Positions 28,061 to 36,762 of a stretch of DNA of 64,000 bases are shown one piece after another. This DNA is from Eubacterium uniforme (GTDB lineage Bacteria > Bacillota > Clostridia > Lachnospirales > Lachnospiraceae). The position numbers were made by a program, and so were the translations under genes. A model generated the notes under the pieces. It saw only the letters and a list, made by a program, of their open reading frames with translations. It was not told the DNA's origin and made no database searches. The DNA lies in assembly GCF_900167115.1 (NCBI RefSeq), contig NZ_FUXZ01000003.1, forward strand, positions 124,001 through 188,000. The letters are read 5' to 3'. The first letter of the stretch is position 1, and every line of letters begins with the position of its first letter.

Positions 28061-28222
28061 GTTATCAGAACTTGCATTTTGCAAGTTCCACAGACTTATG
28101 CAATAAATCTGTAAATCACGAAGTGATTTGATAACATACTGAAATAATGCAAAGCATTTTTGAAGTATTTGTATATTCTCTATATAATACTTCAAATTAT
28201 TAAATATACAGGAGAAACATTA
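28061..28222 (+). promoter_or_regulatory. Structured 5' leader with upstream ORF, candidate attenuator
   Basis: GTTATCA (28061-28067) pairs with TGATAAC (28129-28135) and encloses three hairpins: GAACTTGCA/TGCAAGTTC (28068-28088), ACAGA/TCTGT (28090-28112) and AAATCAC/GTGATTT (28113-28129). Next, ATACT (28136-28140) can pair with AGTAT (28164-28168), while TTTGAAGTATT (28159-28169) can pair with AATACTTCAAA (28186-28196); these two are mutually exclusive. The loop of the latter contains TTCTC, complementary to GAGAA at the ribosome binding site (28212-28216). An 18-codon ORF (28147-28203) covers the second hairpin. Confidence 0.6.
28147..28203 (+). CDS. Candidate leader peptide (uORF) of the rRNA methyltransferase gene
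   Basis: ATG to TAA, 18 codons, MQSIFEVFVYSLYNTSNY. It ends 19 nt before the methyltransferase ATG. The order of residues resembles the ErmC leader peptide MGIFSIFVISTVHYQPNKK (IFxxFVxS; stalling segment IFVI|S there, VFVY|S here). No good ribosome binding site is visible upstream, which is the main weakness. Chance origin cannot be excluded for so short a frame. Confidence 0.35.
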   Translation: MQSIFEVFVYSLYNTSNY

Positions 28223-29101
28223 ATGATTATTGCAGATGGTTGGAAAGATTATGAAGTAATTGATACTTCAGGTGGTGAAAAACTTGAGAGATGGGGAGAT
28301 TTTATGTTGATTAGACCTGATCCTCAGGTTATATGGAATACACCTAAAAGTAATAAATTTTGGAAAAGTCCTAATGCACATTATCACAGAAGTGCTAAAG
28401 GTGGCGGAAGCTGGGAATTCTTTGATTTACCCGAAAGTTGGACTATCAATTATAAAGAATTAACATTCAACTTAAAACCTTTTAGTTTTAAACATACAGG
28501 ATTATTTCCAGAGCAGGCAGCTAACTGGGATTGGTTTTCTTCTATAATAAAGAAGGAAAAGAAAAAGAATCCTGATAAGGAAGTTAAAGTATTAAACTTA
28601 TTTGCTTATACTGGTGGTGCTACAATTGCCGCCGCAGCTGCTGGTGCTGCTGTAACTCATGTTGATGCATCAAAGGGTATGGTTAACTGGGCTAAGGAAA
28701 ATGCTGCTTCAAGCAATTTATCAGATAAGCCTATACGTTGGCTTGTTGATGATTGTAAGAAATTTGTCGAAAGAGAAATCAGACGAGGTAACAAATACGA
28801 CGGAATTATTATGGATCCACCTTCATACGGAAGAGGTCCTAAAGGTGAGATTTGGAAAATCGAAGATAACATTCACGATTTTATCAAACTCTGTACAAAG
28901 ATTCTTTCAGACAAACCTCTCTTCTTCCTAGTTAACTCATATACGACAGGTCTCGCACCTTCAGTTCTCACATATATGATTGAAACTGAAGTCGGAAAGA
29001 AATTCGGTGGACATACACACAGTGATGAACTTGGACTTCCTGTTAAGGATACCGGATTAGTACTTCCTTGTGGTGCATCAGGAAGATGGGAGAACAATTA
29101 A
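28223..29101 (+). CDS. Class I SAM-dependent rRNA methyltransferase, RlmI/RlmK-like (COG1092)
   Basis: 292 residues from the ATG at 28223, 8 nt after GGAG; a longer frame from a TTG at 28160 has no site. SAM-binding motif I is NLFAYTGG (125-132), the acidic residue follows in HVDAS (146-150), and motif IV DPPSYG (198-203) is typical of COG1092 23S rRNA methyltransferases that modify C5 of cytosine or N7 of guanine. No PUA domain is present at the N-terminus. Substrate base unknown. It shares its promoter region with the GH13 gene and is followed 18 nt later by the galactanase gene. Confidence 0.88.
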   Translation: MIIADGWKDYEVIDTSGGEKLERWGDFMLIRPDPQVIWNTPKSNKFWKSPNAHYHRSAKGGGSWEFFDLPESWTINYKELTFNLKPFSFKHTGLFPEQAANWDWFSSIIKKEKKKNPDKEVKVLNLFAYTGGATIAAAAAGAAVTHVDASKGMVNWAKENAASSNLSDKPIRWLVDDCKKFVEREIRRGNKYDGIIMDPPSYGRGPKGEIWKIEDNIHDFIKLCTKILSDKPLFFLVNSYTTGLAPSVLTYMIETEVGKKFGGHTHSDELGLPVKDTGLVLPCGASGRWENN

Positions 29102-29119
29102 TAGAAAGAGAGAGAATTT

Positions 29120-30910
29120 ATGAAAAAGAATTACATTAAACCATTAATCTGCGCTTGCAGTTTAGTATTTGCTAGTGCAGTAACTGTTAGCGCTGAACCA
29201 GTTAATGAAAGCGTTAAGGTTAATAAAGTCAACATCAATGATGACTTTGCACTTGGAATGGATATTTCAAGTATTATCGCCTTAGAAAAAGGTGGTGTTA
29301 CATATTGTGATGAAGATGGTAATAAGAAAGATATTTTCGAACTTTGTCACGAAAGTGGAACTAATTACATTCGTGTCAGAATATGGAACAATCCTAAAAA
29401 TGCAAACGGTGAATATTATGGCGGTGGTAACAACGATTTAAATACTGCTCTTTTAATAGGAAAAAGAGCTACCAACGCTAATATGAAAGTCCTAATTGAT
29501 TTACATTATTCTGATTTTTGGACTGACCCTAGCAAGTTCATTGCACCTAAGGATTGGACAAAACTAAACCCTAACGAAGTGTCTGATAGAATTTATGGTT
29601 GGACCAAAACTGTACTTAATGCATTTGCTAAAGATAAAATCAATGTTGGTATGATTCAAATTGGAAATGAAATTAATAACGGTTTTGTTTCTGAACGTAC
29701 ATGGCAACCTGGAAGTGGTGGATTATTAAATGAAAACTACTGTAATTATTTAAATGCAGGTTTAAAAGCAGTTACTGATTTTAATAATGCGAATAAGGCT
29801 TCTATTAAAAGAGTTCTTCATTTCACTGAGCCTAATAAAGGTTGTGGAACAATATATGCGAAACTAGAAAGAAACGGTGTTACTGATTACGATGTATTTG
29901 CTACATCATATTACCCTGATATTCACGGTGATTTAGAGAACTTATACTCTACTCTTTCACAAATTGGTGATACCACAAAGAAAGAGATTATGGTTGCCGA
30001 AACAAACTATCCAACATATGGAGATAACGACAAAACAAAATATCCATATGGTGTTTCAGTTCAGGGACAGGCCTCATTTCTAAGAGCATTAATCAACACT
30101 GTTAATAGCATCGATTATAATTTTGATAATAAATCTGATGGTATTGGCGTATTTTACTGGGAACCTGCTTGGCCACAAATAAAACAATGGGATAAATATG
30201 GTACAGGTTGGGCTTCAAAAGCTGCTAGCGATTATTTAGATATCAACGGAAAAGGTTACGGATTTGGACAAACACCAACTAACAAAATATCGTTATTTGC
30301 TAATAGATCAAAAAATGTTCAGCAAATGTTTGATTCATTCAAAACTTATAAATACATAAAAACAGGAAAGAATAAACTTGCCAACATAAAAAAAACTACT
30401 GTAAGTAGACCTACAAACAAACTTACAATTAAATGGAGCAAGGTTTCAAAAGCATCAAAATATAAAGTATACAGAAGCACAGGAACTAATGGAGTTTATA
30501 AACTTATTGGTACTACTTCTTCAACAAAATTTATAGATAAAAAAGCTAAAGAAGGACATACATATTTATATAGTATTCGCGCATATGCAAAAAATGAAAT
30601 TGATTCAAGTAACGGAACAGAACCAATTTCAGTATATGTTCCTAAGACAGTTAAGAAATTTAAAATTACTAAAAACGCAGACTCATATAAACTTACATGG
30701 GCTAAGGATAAATCAACAAGCGGGTATATAATTTATAAAGCAAGCAAAAAGAATGGTCGTTACAAAGCAATAAAGAATACAAATTCGGCTAAAAAGCGAA
30801 ACTTAAAAGTAAAACTAACTGATAAAGGTTACTACAAAGTAAGAGCATATTATACAGTTGGAAAGAATAAAGTATTTGGTTCATTTAGTAAAATAAAAAG
30901 AATTAAATAG
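29120..30910 (+). CDS. Secreted GH53 endo-beta-1,4-galactanase
   Basis: 596 residues. Sec signal peptide (residues 1-25, cut after VSA), then a GH53 catalytic domain at about 44-385: ALGMDISS, NYIRVRIWNNPKNANGEYYGGGNND, acid/base E184 in QIGNEINNG and nucleophile E294 in MVAETNYPTY. Two fibronectin-III-like or Ig-like modules follow at about 415-505 and 510-596, rich in Lys and aromatic residues, possibly for cell-wall or substrate attachment. The enzyme cuts type I arabinogalactan of pectin. No LPXTG or membrane anchor is visible. It is probably co-transcribed with the methyltransferase gene. Confidence 0.93.
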   Translation: MKKNYIKPLICACSLVFASAVTVSAEPVNESVKVNKVNINDDFALGMDISSIIALEKGGVTYCDEDGNKKDIFELCHESGTNYIRVRIWNNPKNANGEYYGGGNNDLNTALLIGKRATNANMKVLIDLHYSDFWTDPSKFIAPKDWTKLNPNEVSDRIYGWTKTVLNAFAKDKINVGMIQIGNEINNGFVSERTWQPGSGGLLNENYCNYLNAGLKAVTDFNNANKASIKRVLHFTEPNKGCGTIYAKLERNGVTDYDVFATSYYPDIHGDLENLYSTLSQIGDTTKKEIMVAETNYPTYGDNDKTKYPYGVSVQGQASFLRALINTVNSIDYNFDNKSDGIGVFYWEPAWPQIKQWDKYGTGWASKAASDYLDINGKGYGFGQTPTNKISLFANRSKNVQQMFDSFKTYKYIKTGKNKLANIKKTTVSRPTNKLTIKWSKVSKASKYKVYRSTGTNGVYKLIGTTSSTKFIDKKAKEGHTYLYSIRAYAKNEIDSSNGTEPISVYVPKTVKKFKITKNADSYKLTWAKDKSTSGYIIYKASKKNGRYKAIKNTNSAKKRNLKVKLTDKGYYKVRAYYTVGKNKVFGSFSKIKRIK

Positions 30911-30913
30911 TAT

Positions 30914-30947
30914 AAAAAAGGATGTAGCATAAGCTACATCCTTTTTG
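30914..30947. terminator. Bidirectional terminator between GH53 gene and ilvE
   Basis: AAAAAGGATGTAGC (30915-30928), loop ATAA, GCTACATCCTTTTT (30933-30946). T-runs on both strands; serves the two convergent genes. Confidence 0.9.
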
Positions 30948-30966
30948 CGTTTAAAACATTTTATAA

Positions 30967-31992
30967 TTATTTAACTTCTACAATCCATCCTTCTGGAGCT
31001 TCAATTCTACCCATCTGGATACCTGTAAGAGTTTCATATAACTTCTTAGTAATAGGACCCATCTCTTCCATTCCACTTGGGAATACGATTTCCTGATCCT
31101 TATTTACGATTTTACCTACTGGTGAAATAACTGCAGCTGTACCACATAATCCACATTCAGCGAAATCCTTAACTTCATCAAATAAAACTTCTCTTTCTTC
31201 AACTTCAAGTCCTAAATAATCCTTAGCAACTGTCATAAGTGAACGACGTGTAATTGATGGTAATATACTATTTGACTTAGGAGTTACAACCTTACCATCT
31301 TTAGTTACAAATAAGAAGTTAGCTCCACCTGTTTCTTCAACCTTTGTTCTAGTCTGTGGATCAAGATACATATTTTCATCAAAGCCTTCTGCATGAGCAG
31401 TTACAATAGCATGTAAACTCATAGCATAGTTAAGACCTGCTTTGATATGTCCTGTTCCATGAGGAGCTGCTCTATCGAAATCACTTACTCTAATTGTAAT
31501 AGGCTTAGCGCCACCCTTAAAGTAAGGACCTACTGGTGTAGTAAATACTCTAAACTGATATTCTTCAGCTGGCTTAACACCAATAACTGGAGAACTACCA
31601 AACATATAAGGACGAACATAAAGTGTAGCACCTGTTCCATAAGGTGGTACATAAGCTTCATTAGCCTTTACTGTATTTAATACTGCTTCAACAAATTTAT
31701 CTTCTGGATATACAGGCATCTCAAGTCTTCTAGCTGAATCAGCAAATCTTGATGCGTTAAGGTCAGGTCTGAATGTTACAATTCTACCATCCTCTGTTGT
31801 ATATGCCTTTAATCCCTCAAATACAGTCTGTGCATACTGAAGAACACCTGCACACTCTGATATTGTAATTGTGTCATCTTCTGTAAGTACACCGCCATCC
31901 CATGCACCGTTTTTAAAATTTGAAACAAATCTCTTATCCGTCTTAACATAGCCAAATCCAATATTTGACCAATCAATGTTTTTCTTTTCCAT
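30967..31992 (-). CDS. ilvE: Branched-chain amino acid aminotransferase
   Basis: 341 residues, fold type IV PLP enzyme of the long (type II) bacterial BCAT group. PLP lysine K184 in GTGHIKAGLNYAMS; ETGGANFLFV and FAECGLCGTAAVISPVGKI boxes agree. It makes Leu, Ile and Val from their 2-oxoacids with glutamate. Its own promoter lies at 32033-32060. Confidence 0.96.
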   Translation of the reverse strand: MEKKNIDWSNIGFGYVKTDKRFVSNFKNGAWDGGVLTEDDTITISECAGVLQYAQTVFEGLKAYTTEDGRIVTFRPDLNASRFADSARRLEMPVYPEDKFVEAVLNTVKANEAYVPPYGTGATLYVRPYMFGSSPVIGVKPAEEYQFRVFTTPVGPYFKGGAKPITIRVSDFDRAAPHGTGHIKAGLNYAMSLHAIVTAHAEGFDENMYLDPQTRTKVEETGGANFLFVTKDGKVVTPKSNSILPSITRRSLMTVAKDYLGLEVEEREVLFDEVKDFAECGLCGTAAVISPVGKIVNKDQEIVFPSGMEEMGPITKKLYETLTGIQMGRIEAPEGWIVEVK

Positions 31993-32032
31993 GATAAGTT
32001 CCTCCGTCTTTTATTTATTTACTCTAATAAAT

Positions 32033-32060
32033 ATTATAGACTTTTTTCAAGTAAAGTCAA
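32033..32060 (-). promoter_or_regulatory. Promoter of ilvE
   Basis: Minus strand TTGACT (32060-32055), 16-nt spacer, TATAAT (32038-32033). About 40 nt upstream of the ATG, so the 5' UTR is short with no room for a T-box. Confidence 0.8.
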
Positions 32061-32128
32061 TAAATTAAATCAACAAATACTTATATAAAATCAATAAATT
32101 CAAGGTTAATTGTTATACTATGCAAACA

Positions 32129-32166
32129 TAAAAAAGGTTACCCAAAATTTTGGATAACCCTTTTTA
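32129..32166 (-). terminator. Terminator after the aldolase gene
   Basis: On the minus strand AAAGGGTTATCCAAAATTTTGGGTAACCTTTTTT: a GTTA/TAAC and CCAAAATTTTGG nested palindrome followed by T6, about 45 nt past the stop codon. Confidence 0.8.
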
Positions 32167-32207
32167 AGGAAATTCATTTATGAAAAAAAGAATTATTAAG
32201 TTCTAAT

Positions 32208-32861
32208 TTATTCACCAAATACAGCAACGTAGTCTGCAATGAATTTTTCAATACCCTGATCAGTAAGTGGATGCTTAACCATCTGAGCAATTACTCCATA
32301 AGGAATTGTTGCGATGTCAGCACCAGCAAGAGCACACTTTGTAACATGTGTTGTGTTTCTTACTGAAGCAGCAATTATTTCTGTTTCATATCCATAAATA
32401 GCAAATACTTCTGCAATTTCTTCGATAAGAGCCATACCATCCATATTGATGTCATCAATTCTACCAATAAATGGTGATACATAAGCTGCACCAGCATTTG
32501 CTGCTAAAATAGCCTGATTAGTTGAAAAGACAAGTGTAACATTAACTTTGATACCTTCACTAGCTAAAACCTTAGTTGCTTTAAGACCTTCAGCTGTCAT
32601 AGGAATCTTAACTACCATGTTCTTGTGAAGAGCAGCGATTTCTCTACCTTCTTTGATCATATCTTCAGCCTTAACTGTAGTAGCTTTTACTTCGCCACTG
32701 ATAGGACCATCAACGATTTCTGTGATTTCCTTTAATACTTCTGTTACATTTCTACCTTCTTTTGCGATAAGTGATGGATTTGTTGTAACACCACAAATAA
32801 CACCCATATCGTTTGCTTTTTTAATGTCTTCTACATTAGCTGTGTCAATGAAAAATTTCAT
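32208..32861 (-). CDS. fsa: Fructose-6-phosphate aldolase / small transaldolase (TalC/MipB type)
   Basis: 217 residues, class I aldolase barrel. [33 protein letters not shown] and Schiff-base K85 in MVVKIPMT are diagnostic of the small transaldolase/FSA group. FSA cleaves fructose 6-phosphate; close relatives are genuine transaldolases, and the two cannot be separated here. It starts 30 nt after the surface-protein gene upstream. Confidence 0.92.
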   Translation of the reverse strand: MKFFIDTANVEDIKKANDMGVICGVTTNPSLIAKEGRNVTEVLKEITEIVDGPISGEVKATTVKAEDMIKEGREIAALHKNMVVKIPMTAEGLKATKVLASEGIKVNVTLVFSTNQAILAANAGAAYVSPFIGRIDDINMDGMALIEEIAEVFAIYGYETEIIAASVRNTTHVTKCALAGADIATIPYGVIAQMVKHPLTDQGIEKFIADYVAVFGE

Positions 32862-32891
32862 TTCTTTTCTCCTTTGGTTTTATATTTTATT

Positions 32892-34703
32892 TTAGTTTTC
32901 TTTTTTAACTCTTTTAAGAACTATAACACCAGCAAGAGATACAACGCATACCATAGCCATAAGTGGAATATTAGCGTTATCACCTGTCTGAGGAGTTGTA
33001 TCTTCTACATATTCTGAAGAATCTGTTTCTGTTTCTTCCTCTTCTTCTTCAGATTCCTCTTCGTAATCTTCTTCAGATTCTCTTTCTTCATCAAGAACCA
33101 TTTCTGTTTCTTCTTCAGTTGCTTTAACTGTTGTTGTCTGAGTTTCAACTACAACGTCCTGTGTAGGAGCTTCTGTTGTCTTCTGCTGTGTTGTAGCTTC
33201 TGTTGTTGTTTCTGTAGGAGCTTCTGTTGTAGCTTCTGTTTCAATTACAACATCCTGTGTAGGAGCTTCTGTTGTGATTTCTTCTGTTGTTGTCTCTTCT
33301 GTTGTAGTCTCAATTACTACTGCTTCTGTTGTAGGTTCTTCTGTTGTTGTTTCTGTTTCAATTACAACTTCTTCTGTTGTAGGCTCTTCTGTTGTAATTT
33401 CTTCTGTTGTTGTTTCTTCTGTTGTAGCCTCTGTTTCAATTATAACGTCTTCTGTTGTAGGCTCTTCTGTTGTGATTTCTTCTGTTGTTGTTTCTTCTGT
33501 TGTAGCCTCTGTTTCAATTATAACTTCCTCTGTTGTAGGCTCCTCTGTTGTGATTTCCTCTGTAGTTGTCTCTTCAGTTGTAGCCTCTGTTGTAATTTCT
33601 TCTGTTGTTGTTTCTTCAACTGTTGTTGTTTCTTCAACAGTTGTTGTTTCTTCCTGCTTCTCAACGAACTGCTTAAATGGATTCTGGTGAATTTCACAAC
33701 CATCATTCTTAACTGTCTTAGCAAATACTGAACCGTTATGTGTAGACTGAACTACTACATCAGCCTTAGGTGCTAAAACAACACCGATATTCTCCTGCTG
33801 GAAAGTAAGTGTTGATTCTGATCCAGCAAAGTTAAATAATACTAAACCACCACAAACACCATAACCATCATTGTTTCCATTTACAGTTACTCTTCTATTA
33901 AAGTTATATGTTCCTTTGTTTGCATCTGTTACGTTAACTACTAATGAAAAAGCTTCATTAGATGGACCCTTAACATCAATCATGTAATTTTCAAGTTCAT
34001 CAGCTGTGATTGTAATTACATTCTTGCCTGCTCCACAGTCAACGACAATCTTTCTATTATTAAAATCAACATCCATGCTATCTTTAACTACTGTTGTATT
34101 TTTACCAACTGTATCTTCACCCATTCTAGCATTTGCATATGTAGAAAGTGAACTCATAGCCTTTGAAAAATCAATCTTATAATCTGTTTTATCTGTTGTT
34201 GTAATTTCTTTTACATTCATACTAGCCTGACTATTATAATTTGCAGTCTTTCCATTGTATGAAACTGAAACACCAGTGTTATTATTAAAAGAATAATCAA
34301 AAGTTGTTCCCTTAGGAAGAACTAAAAGATCAGTATCAACACCGTTGTTAGTCTGTAAATTACTAATATCATCTACATCACCGATATAAATGAGATTTTC
34401 ATTTGGATTAATATATCCTTGTACATTACCTGTGATACCACAAATATCACCTTTAGTAATTAAACTACCTGTAGCAAATGTACCTTCCATATGGTTATCT
34501 TTTTTAAACTCCTCTGCAACTACTGCGAAGCTGTTTGCACTTCCTAAATCATCAGCTGTTGCATACTGGTATGTTGTCACTTTACCAGAACTTTCTGATC
34601 CACCAAAGATTCCCCATGGTGTGTTATGGCCTAATGCCATAGTTGTAAATAATGTCACCCCTGCTGCTGTCGCTAAGATTTTGTTTCTCAAATCCTTTTT
34701 CAT
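32892..34703 (-). CDS. Cell-wall-anchored surface protein, choice-of-anchor-A domain with Thr/Glu repeats
   Basis: 603 residues from the ATG at 34701-34703 (GAGG 6 nt upstream; upstream GTG and ATG codons overlap that site). Signal peptide at 1-25; residues about 40-345 resemble choice-of-anchor-A domains (SFAVVAEEFKKDNHMEGTFATGSLI ... GVVLAPKADVVVQSTHNGSVFAKTV). A Thr/Glu-rich stalk follows at about 351-525 with three near-identical 26-residue repeats, then an acidic stretch and a sortase signal PQTGDNANIPL near 570, a hydrophobic helix and KRVKKEN. It is probably linked to peptidoglycan by a class of sortase accepting [ST]PxTG. Ligand unknown. Confidence 0.85.
   Translation of the reverse strand: MKKDLRNKILATAAGVTLFTTMALGHNTPWGIFGGSESSGKVTTYQYATADDLGSANSFAVVAEEFKKDNHMEGTFATGSLITKGDICGITGNVQGYINPNENLIYIGDVDDISNLQTNNGVDTDLLVLPKGTTFDYSFNNNTGVSVSYNGKTANYNSQASMNVKEITTTDKTDYKIDFSKAMSSLSTYANARMGEDTVGKNTTVVKDSMDVDFNNRKIVVDCGAGKNVITITADELENYMIDVKGPSNEAFSLVVNVTDANKGTYNFNRRVTVNGNNDGYGVCGGLVLFNFAGSESTLTFQQENIGVVLAPKADVVVQSTHNGSVFAKTVKNDGCEIHQNPFKQFVEKQEETTTVEETTTVEETTTEEITTEATTEETTTEEITTEEPTTEEVIIETEATTEETTTEEITTEEPTTEDVIIETEATTEETTTEEITTEEPTTEEVVIETETTTEEPTTEAVVIETTTEETTTEEITTEAPTQDVVIETEATTEAPTETTTEATTQQKTTEAPTQDVVVETQTTTVKATEEETEMVLDEERESEEDYEEESEEEEEETETDSSEYVEDTTPQTGDNANIPLMAMVCVVSLAGVIVLKRVKKEN
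33355..33588 (-). repeat. Three tandem 78-bp repeats inside the surface-protein gene
   Basis: The word GTTTCAATTA on the plus strand recurs at 33355, 33433 and 33511, an exact 78-bp period. Each unit encodes 26 residues of the form EATTEETTTEEITTEEPTTE + (E/D)V(V/I)IET. Shorter degenerate TTE units flank the array. Such arrays vary in copy number by slippage or recombination. Confidence 0.85.
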
Positions 34704-34830
34704 ATTCATCCTCACTTTTTTTCTTTTTTAAACTATTTACCTGTTACTCTCCAGTAAAAATCTCTTAGCAAACTGTATAAATTATAATTGCATGAACGAT
34801 TTAATCATCGTTACCACACAACCTTCTCTA

Positions 34831-34858
34831 ATTATAAACTATTTTTACGGAATTTCAA
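34831..34858 (-). promoter_or_regulatory. Promoter of the surface-protein gene
   Basis: Minus strand TTGAAA (34858-34853), 16-nt spacer, TATAAT (34836-34831). The transcript would have a leader of about 120 nt carrying the AACGAT-GATTAA-ATCGTT inverted repeat near its 5' end, a possible operator. Confidence 0.7.
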
Positions 34859-34971
34859 GCATTCTAGGGCATTTTCGGCTTTTTTCAGAAGTATTTATTT
34901 ATTTTAATGTATAGAAAATACTCGTTTTGTGCAACATTAACAATGAATATATGTACGTTAAAAAATAGTCA

Positions 34972-35009
34972 AGAAAAACGGAAACTATTTTTTCCTTATA
35001 GTTTCCGTT
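34972..35009 (-). terminator. Terminator of the diguanylate cyclase gene
   Basis: AACGGAAACTAT (34977-34988), 9-nt loop, ATAGTTTCCGTT (34998-35009); on the minus strand followed by TTTCTTGAC. It is about 160 nt beyond the stop codon. Confidence 0.7.
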
Positions 35010-35172
35010 AACTTAAAAATATGTCATTTTTCTTTGATTTATTTTAATATAATAAGAATTTTTGCCTTATTTCACTTTAACGATTTAGTAAACATAATTT
35101 TTTTATAATATCTCAATAAATTTAGATTATGCAAATTGCATAAATTTTTATTTTTCTAAAAAAGATAAAAAA

Positions 35173-36249
35173 TCACCTACTTCTTCTATCGTTTCCTCGT
35201 TGTTTGTAAAATAAAGCCTTATCTTCATACATAGCTTTATCTGACTTCTTAATAGTTTCTTCTAAATCCTCATTTCCTTCCACAAGTGAATATCCCACAG
35301 AAATAAAATATCCATTATTATTTATACTTTCTTTTATTGAGTCAGTTGCTTTTTTAATTCTATCCTTACTATTATGAAATACCAGAATCAAAAATTCATC
35401 CCCACCTACTCTATATGCTTGAGCGTCATAACCTAGTGCTTGTTCAATACATAAACCAATTGTAGCTAACGCTTTATCTCCAGCTTGGTGTCCCTGTTTA
35501 TCATTTATCTCCTTAAGTCCATTCATGTCTAGAGACACAACTGCTTTTATATCTTTAGCAAATACTACGCTATCCTCATAAAACGCCTGTCTATTTAAAA
35601 GCCCCGTCAATGAATCTCTTCTATTATCATGAGTGTATAAAAAAACATAAAACGAAATACTACTAATCATAATAGCTTCATTAAGTCTTATACCACCTGC
35701 ATAAGCATCAACAAGAGAAGATGCCAAGCACAATAATGCACATATCGGAATAACTAATCTTTCATATCCTTTTTCTTCAATCACAAATTTACGAGTAGTC
35801 CATAAAATCATAACCAAATAAAGAATAGGAACAGCAAATGCTACTAATCCCAAAGGGCCACGGTAAAAAGCATAGTTTTCATCAAACCCAAAGGCTATGT
35901 CTGTAAAGAACGCTGTCCCTGAAACTAACAGCGTTATAAAACACGGAATCCATACCAATGGGCTTTGTTTTTTCTTTGGCATAACAACGAGCAACAATCC
36001 AACAGCTGCAACTGAACGAAATGTATAACCTATAACTGAAAGCAAGGTTCTCCAAAACCTCAGGGATTCATAATTAGCAGTCATAGTTTCAAAAGAATCT
36101 TCTATCACCAAAACAATGCAACTTACTACTGTTACCCAAAAGAATTTAGTTTCTACATCCCTAAATGATTTCCTGTACCATAGTTTCAATGAAAATAAAA
36201 TAATCATAAACACCGTAATCAGATGTCTATAAATCATATCCATTACCAT
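35173..36249 (-). CDS. Membrane-bound diguanylate cyclase (GGDEF)
   Basis: 358 residues. Seven to eight hydrophobic helices fill residues 1-205, followed by a GGDEF domain: DSLTGLLNRQAFYED, DMNGLKEINDKQGHQAGDKAL and the intact active-site GGDEF near residue 286 (AYRVGGDEFLILVF). It should make cyclic di-GMP from two GTP. No RxxD inhibitory site is obvious upstream of GGDEF. The helical part resembles 7TM/MHYT-like sensory regions of unknown ligand. It ends a run of genes with the phosphatase 38 nt upstream. Confidence 0.9.
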   Translation of the reverse strand: MVMDMIYRHLITVFMIILFSLKLWYRKSFRDVETKFFWVTVVSCIVLVIEDSFETMTANYESLRFWRTLLSVIGYTFRSVAAVGLLLVVMPKKKQSPLVWIPCFITLLVSGTAFFTDIAFGFDENYAFYRGPLGLVAFAVPILYLVMILWTTRKFVIEEKGYERLVIPICALLCLASSLVDAYAGGIRLNEAIMISSISFYVFLYTHDNRRDSLTGLLNRQAFYEDSVVFAKDIKAVVSLDMNGLKEINDKQGHQAGDKALATIGLCIEQALGYDAQAYRVGGDEFLILVFHNSKDRIKKATDSIKESINNNGYFISVGYSLVEGNEDLEETIKKSDKAMYEDKALFYKQRGNDRRSR

Positions 36250-36286
36250 ATTTTGTCCCCCATAAATACACTAAACAAACAATCTA

Positions 36287-36748
36287 CTAACCTTCTCTTT
36301 TTAGTACAAAGTCTAAAAATGCATCAAGTCCTTCCACGATATCATCATATGTTTTATCAAAATTTCCAGTATACCATGGATCTGCGATATCTCTTGGATT
36401 ATCAGTATAATCTAGCAACATCGATACCTTATTATCTTTATCCTCTCCAATAATTCTATTAATGTTTTTTATATTCCATTTATCCATACCTATAATGTAA
36501 TCCCAATTAGCGTAATCAGATTTCTTAAGCTGAGTAGCCCTATGAGGAAGTACCGCAATTCCAACCTCTCTCATTTTATTAACCGTACCATAATGAGGTC
36601 CATTTCCAATCTCCTCAGTACTTGTAGCCATTGAATCTATTATAAACTTATCCGCTATATTCAATTTATTAACCATATCCTGCATGACAAATTGCGCCAT
36701 TGTAGACCTACATATATTGCCGTGGCAGATGAATAAAACTTTTATCAT
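36287..36748 (-). CDS. Low-molecular-weight protein-tyrosine phosphatase
   Basis: 153 residues. P-loop CHGNICRS at 8-15 (nucleophile C8, R14) and general acid D123 in DPWYTGNF are both present. The His at P-loop position 2 is frequent in Firmicutes. It may oppose a tyrosine kinase of capsule synthesis, but no such gene is in the window. It lies 14 nt after the PEBP lipoprotein gene. Confidence 0.94.
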   Translation of the reverse strand: MIKVLFICHGNICRSTMAQFVMQDMVNKLNIADKFIIDSMATSTEEIGNGPHYGTVNKMREVGIAVLPHRATQLKKSDYANWDYIIGMDKWNIKNINRIIGEDKDNKVSMLLDYTDNPRDIADPWYTGNFDKTYDDIVEGLDAFLDFVLKREG

Positions 36749-36762
36749 AAACTATTCCTCAC

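Larger units (their letters stand above)
34704..35172. other. 469-nt intergenic region
   Basis: No gene. It holds the promoter of the surface-protein gene (34831-34858), an inverted repeat AACGAT/ATCGTT just downstream of it (34795-34812), a terminator of the diguanylate cyclase gene (34972-35009) and very AT-rich sequence between. I saw no c-di-GMP riboswitch consensus despite the neighbouring GGDEF gene. Confidence 0.6.

Noticed and set aside
28061-28135. Cloverleaf-like 75-nt fold that might be a tRNA
   Set aside because: No TTCGA T-loop, no D-loop GG, arm lengths do not fit, and no CCA or acceptor consensus. It is better read as an mRNA leader structure.
33274-33690. Plus-strand open frame of 138 codons rich in Ser and Val opposite the surface-protein gene
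   Set aside because: It is the reverse complement of Thr/Glu repeat codons, which lack stops by composition. No ribosome binding site and no family.
34740-34860. Possible c-di-GMP riboswitch upstream of the surface-protein gene, next to a GGDEF gene
   Set aside because: None of the conserved blocks of class I or II c-di-GMP riboswitches was found. Only a promoter and one inverted repeat are visible.
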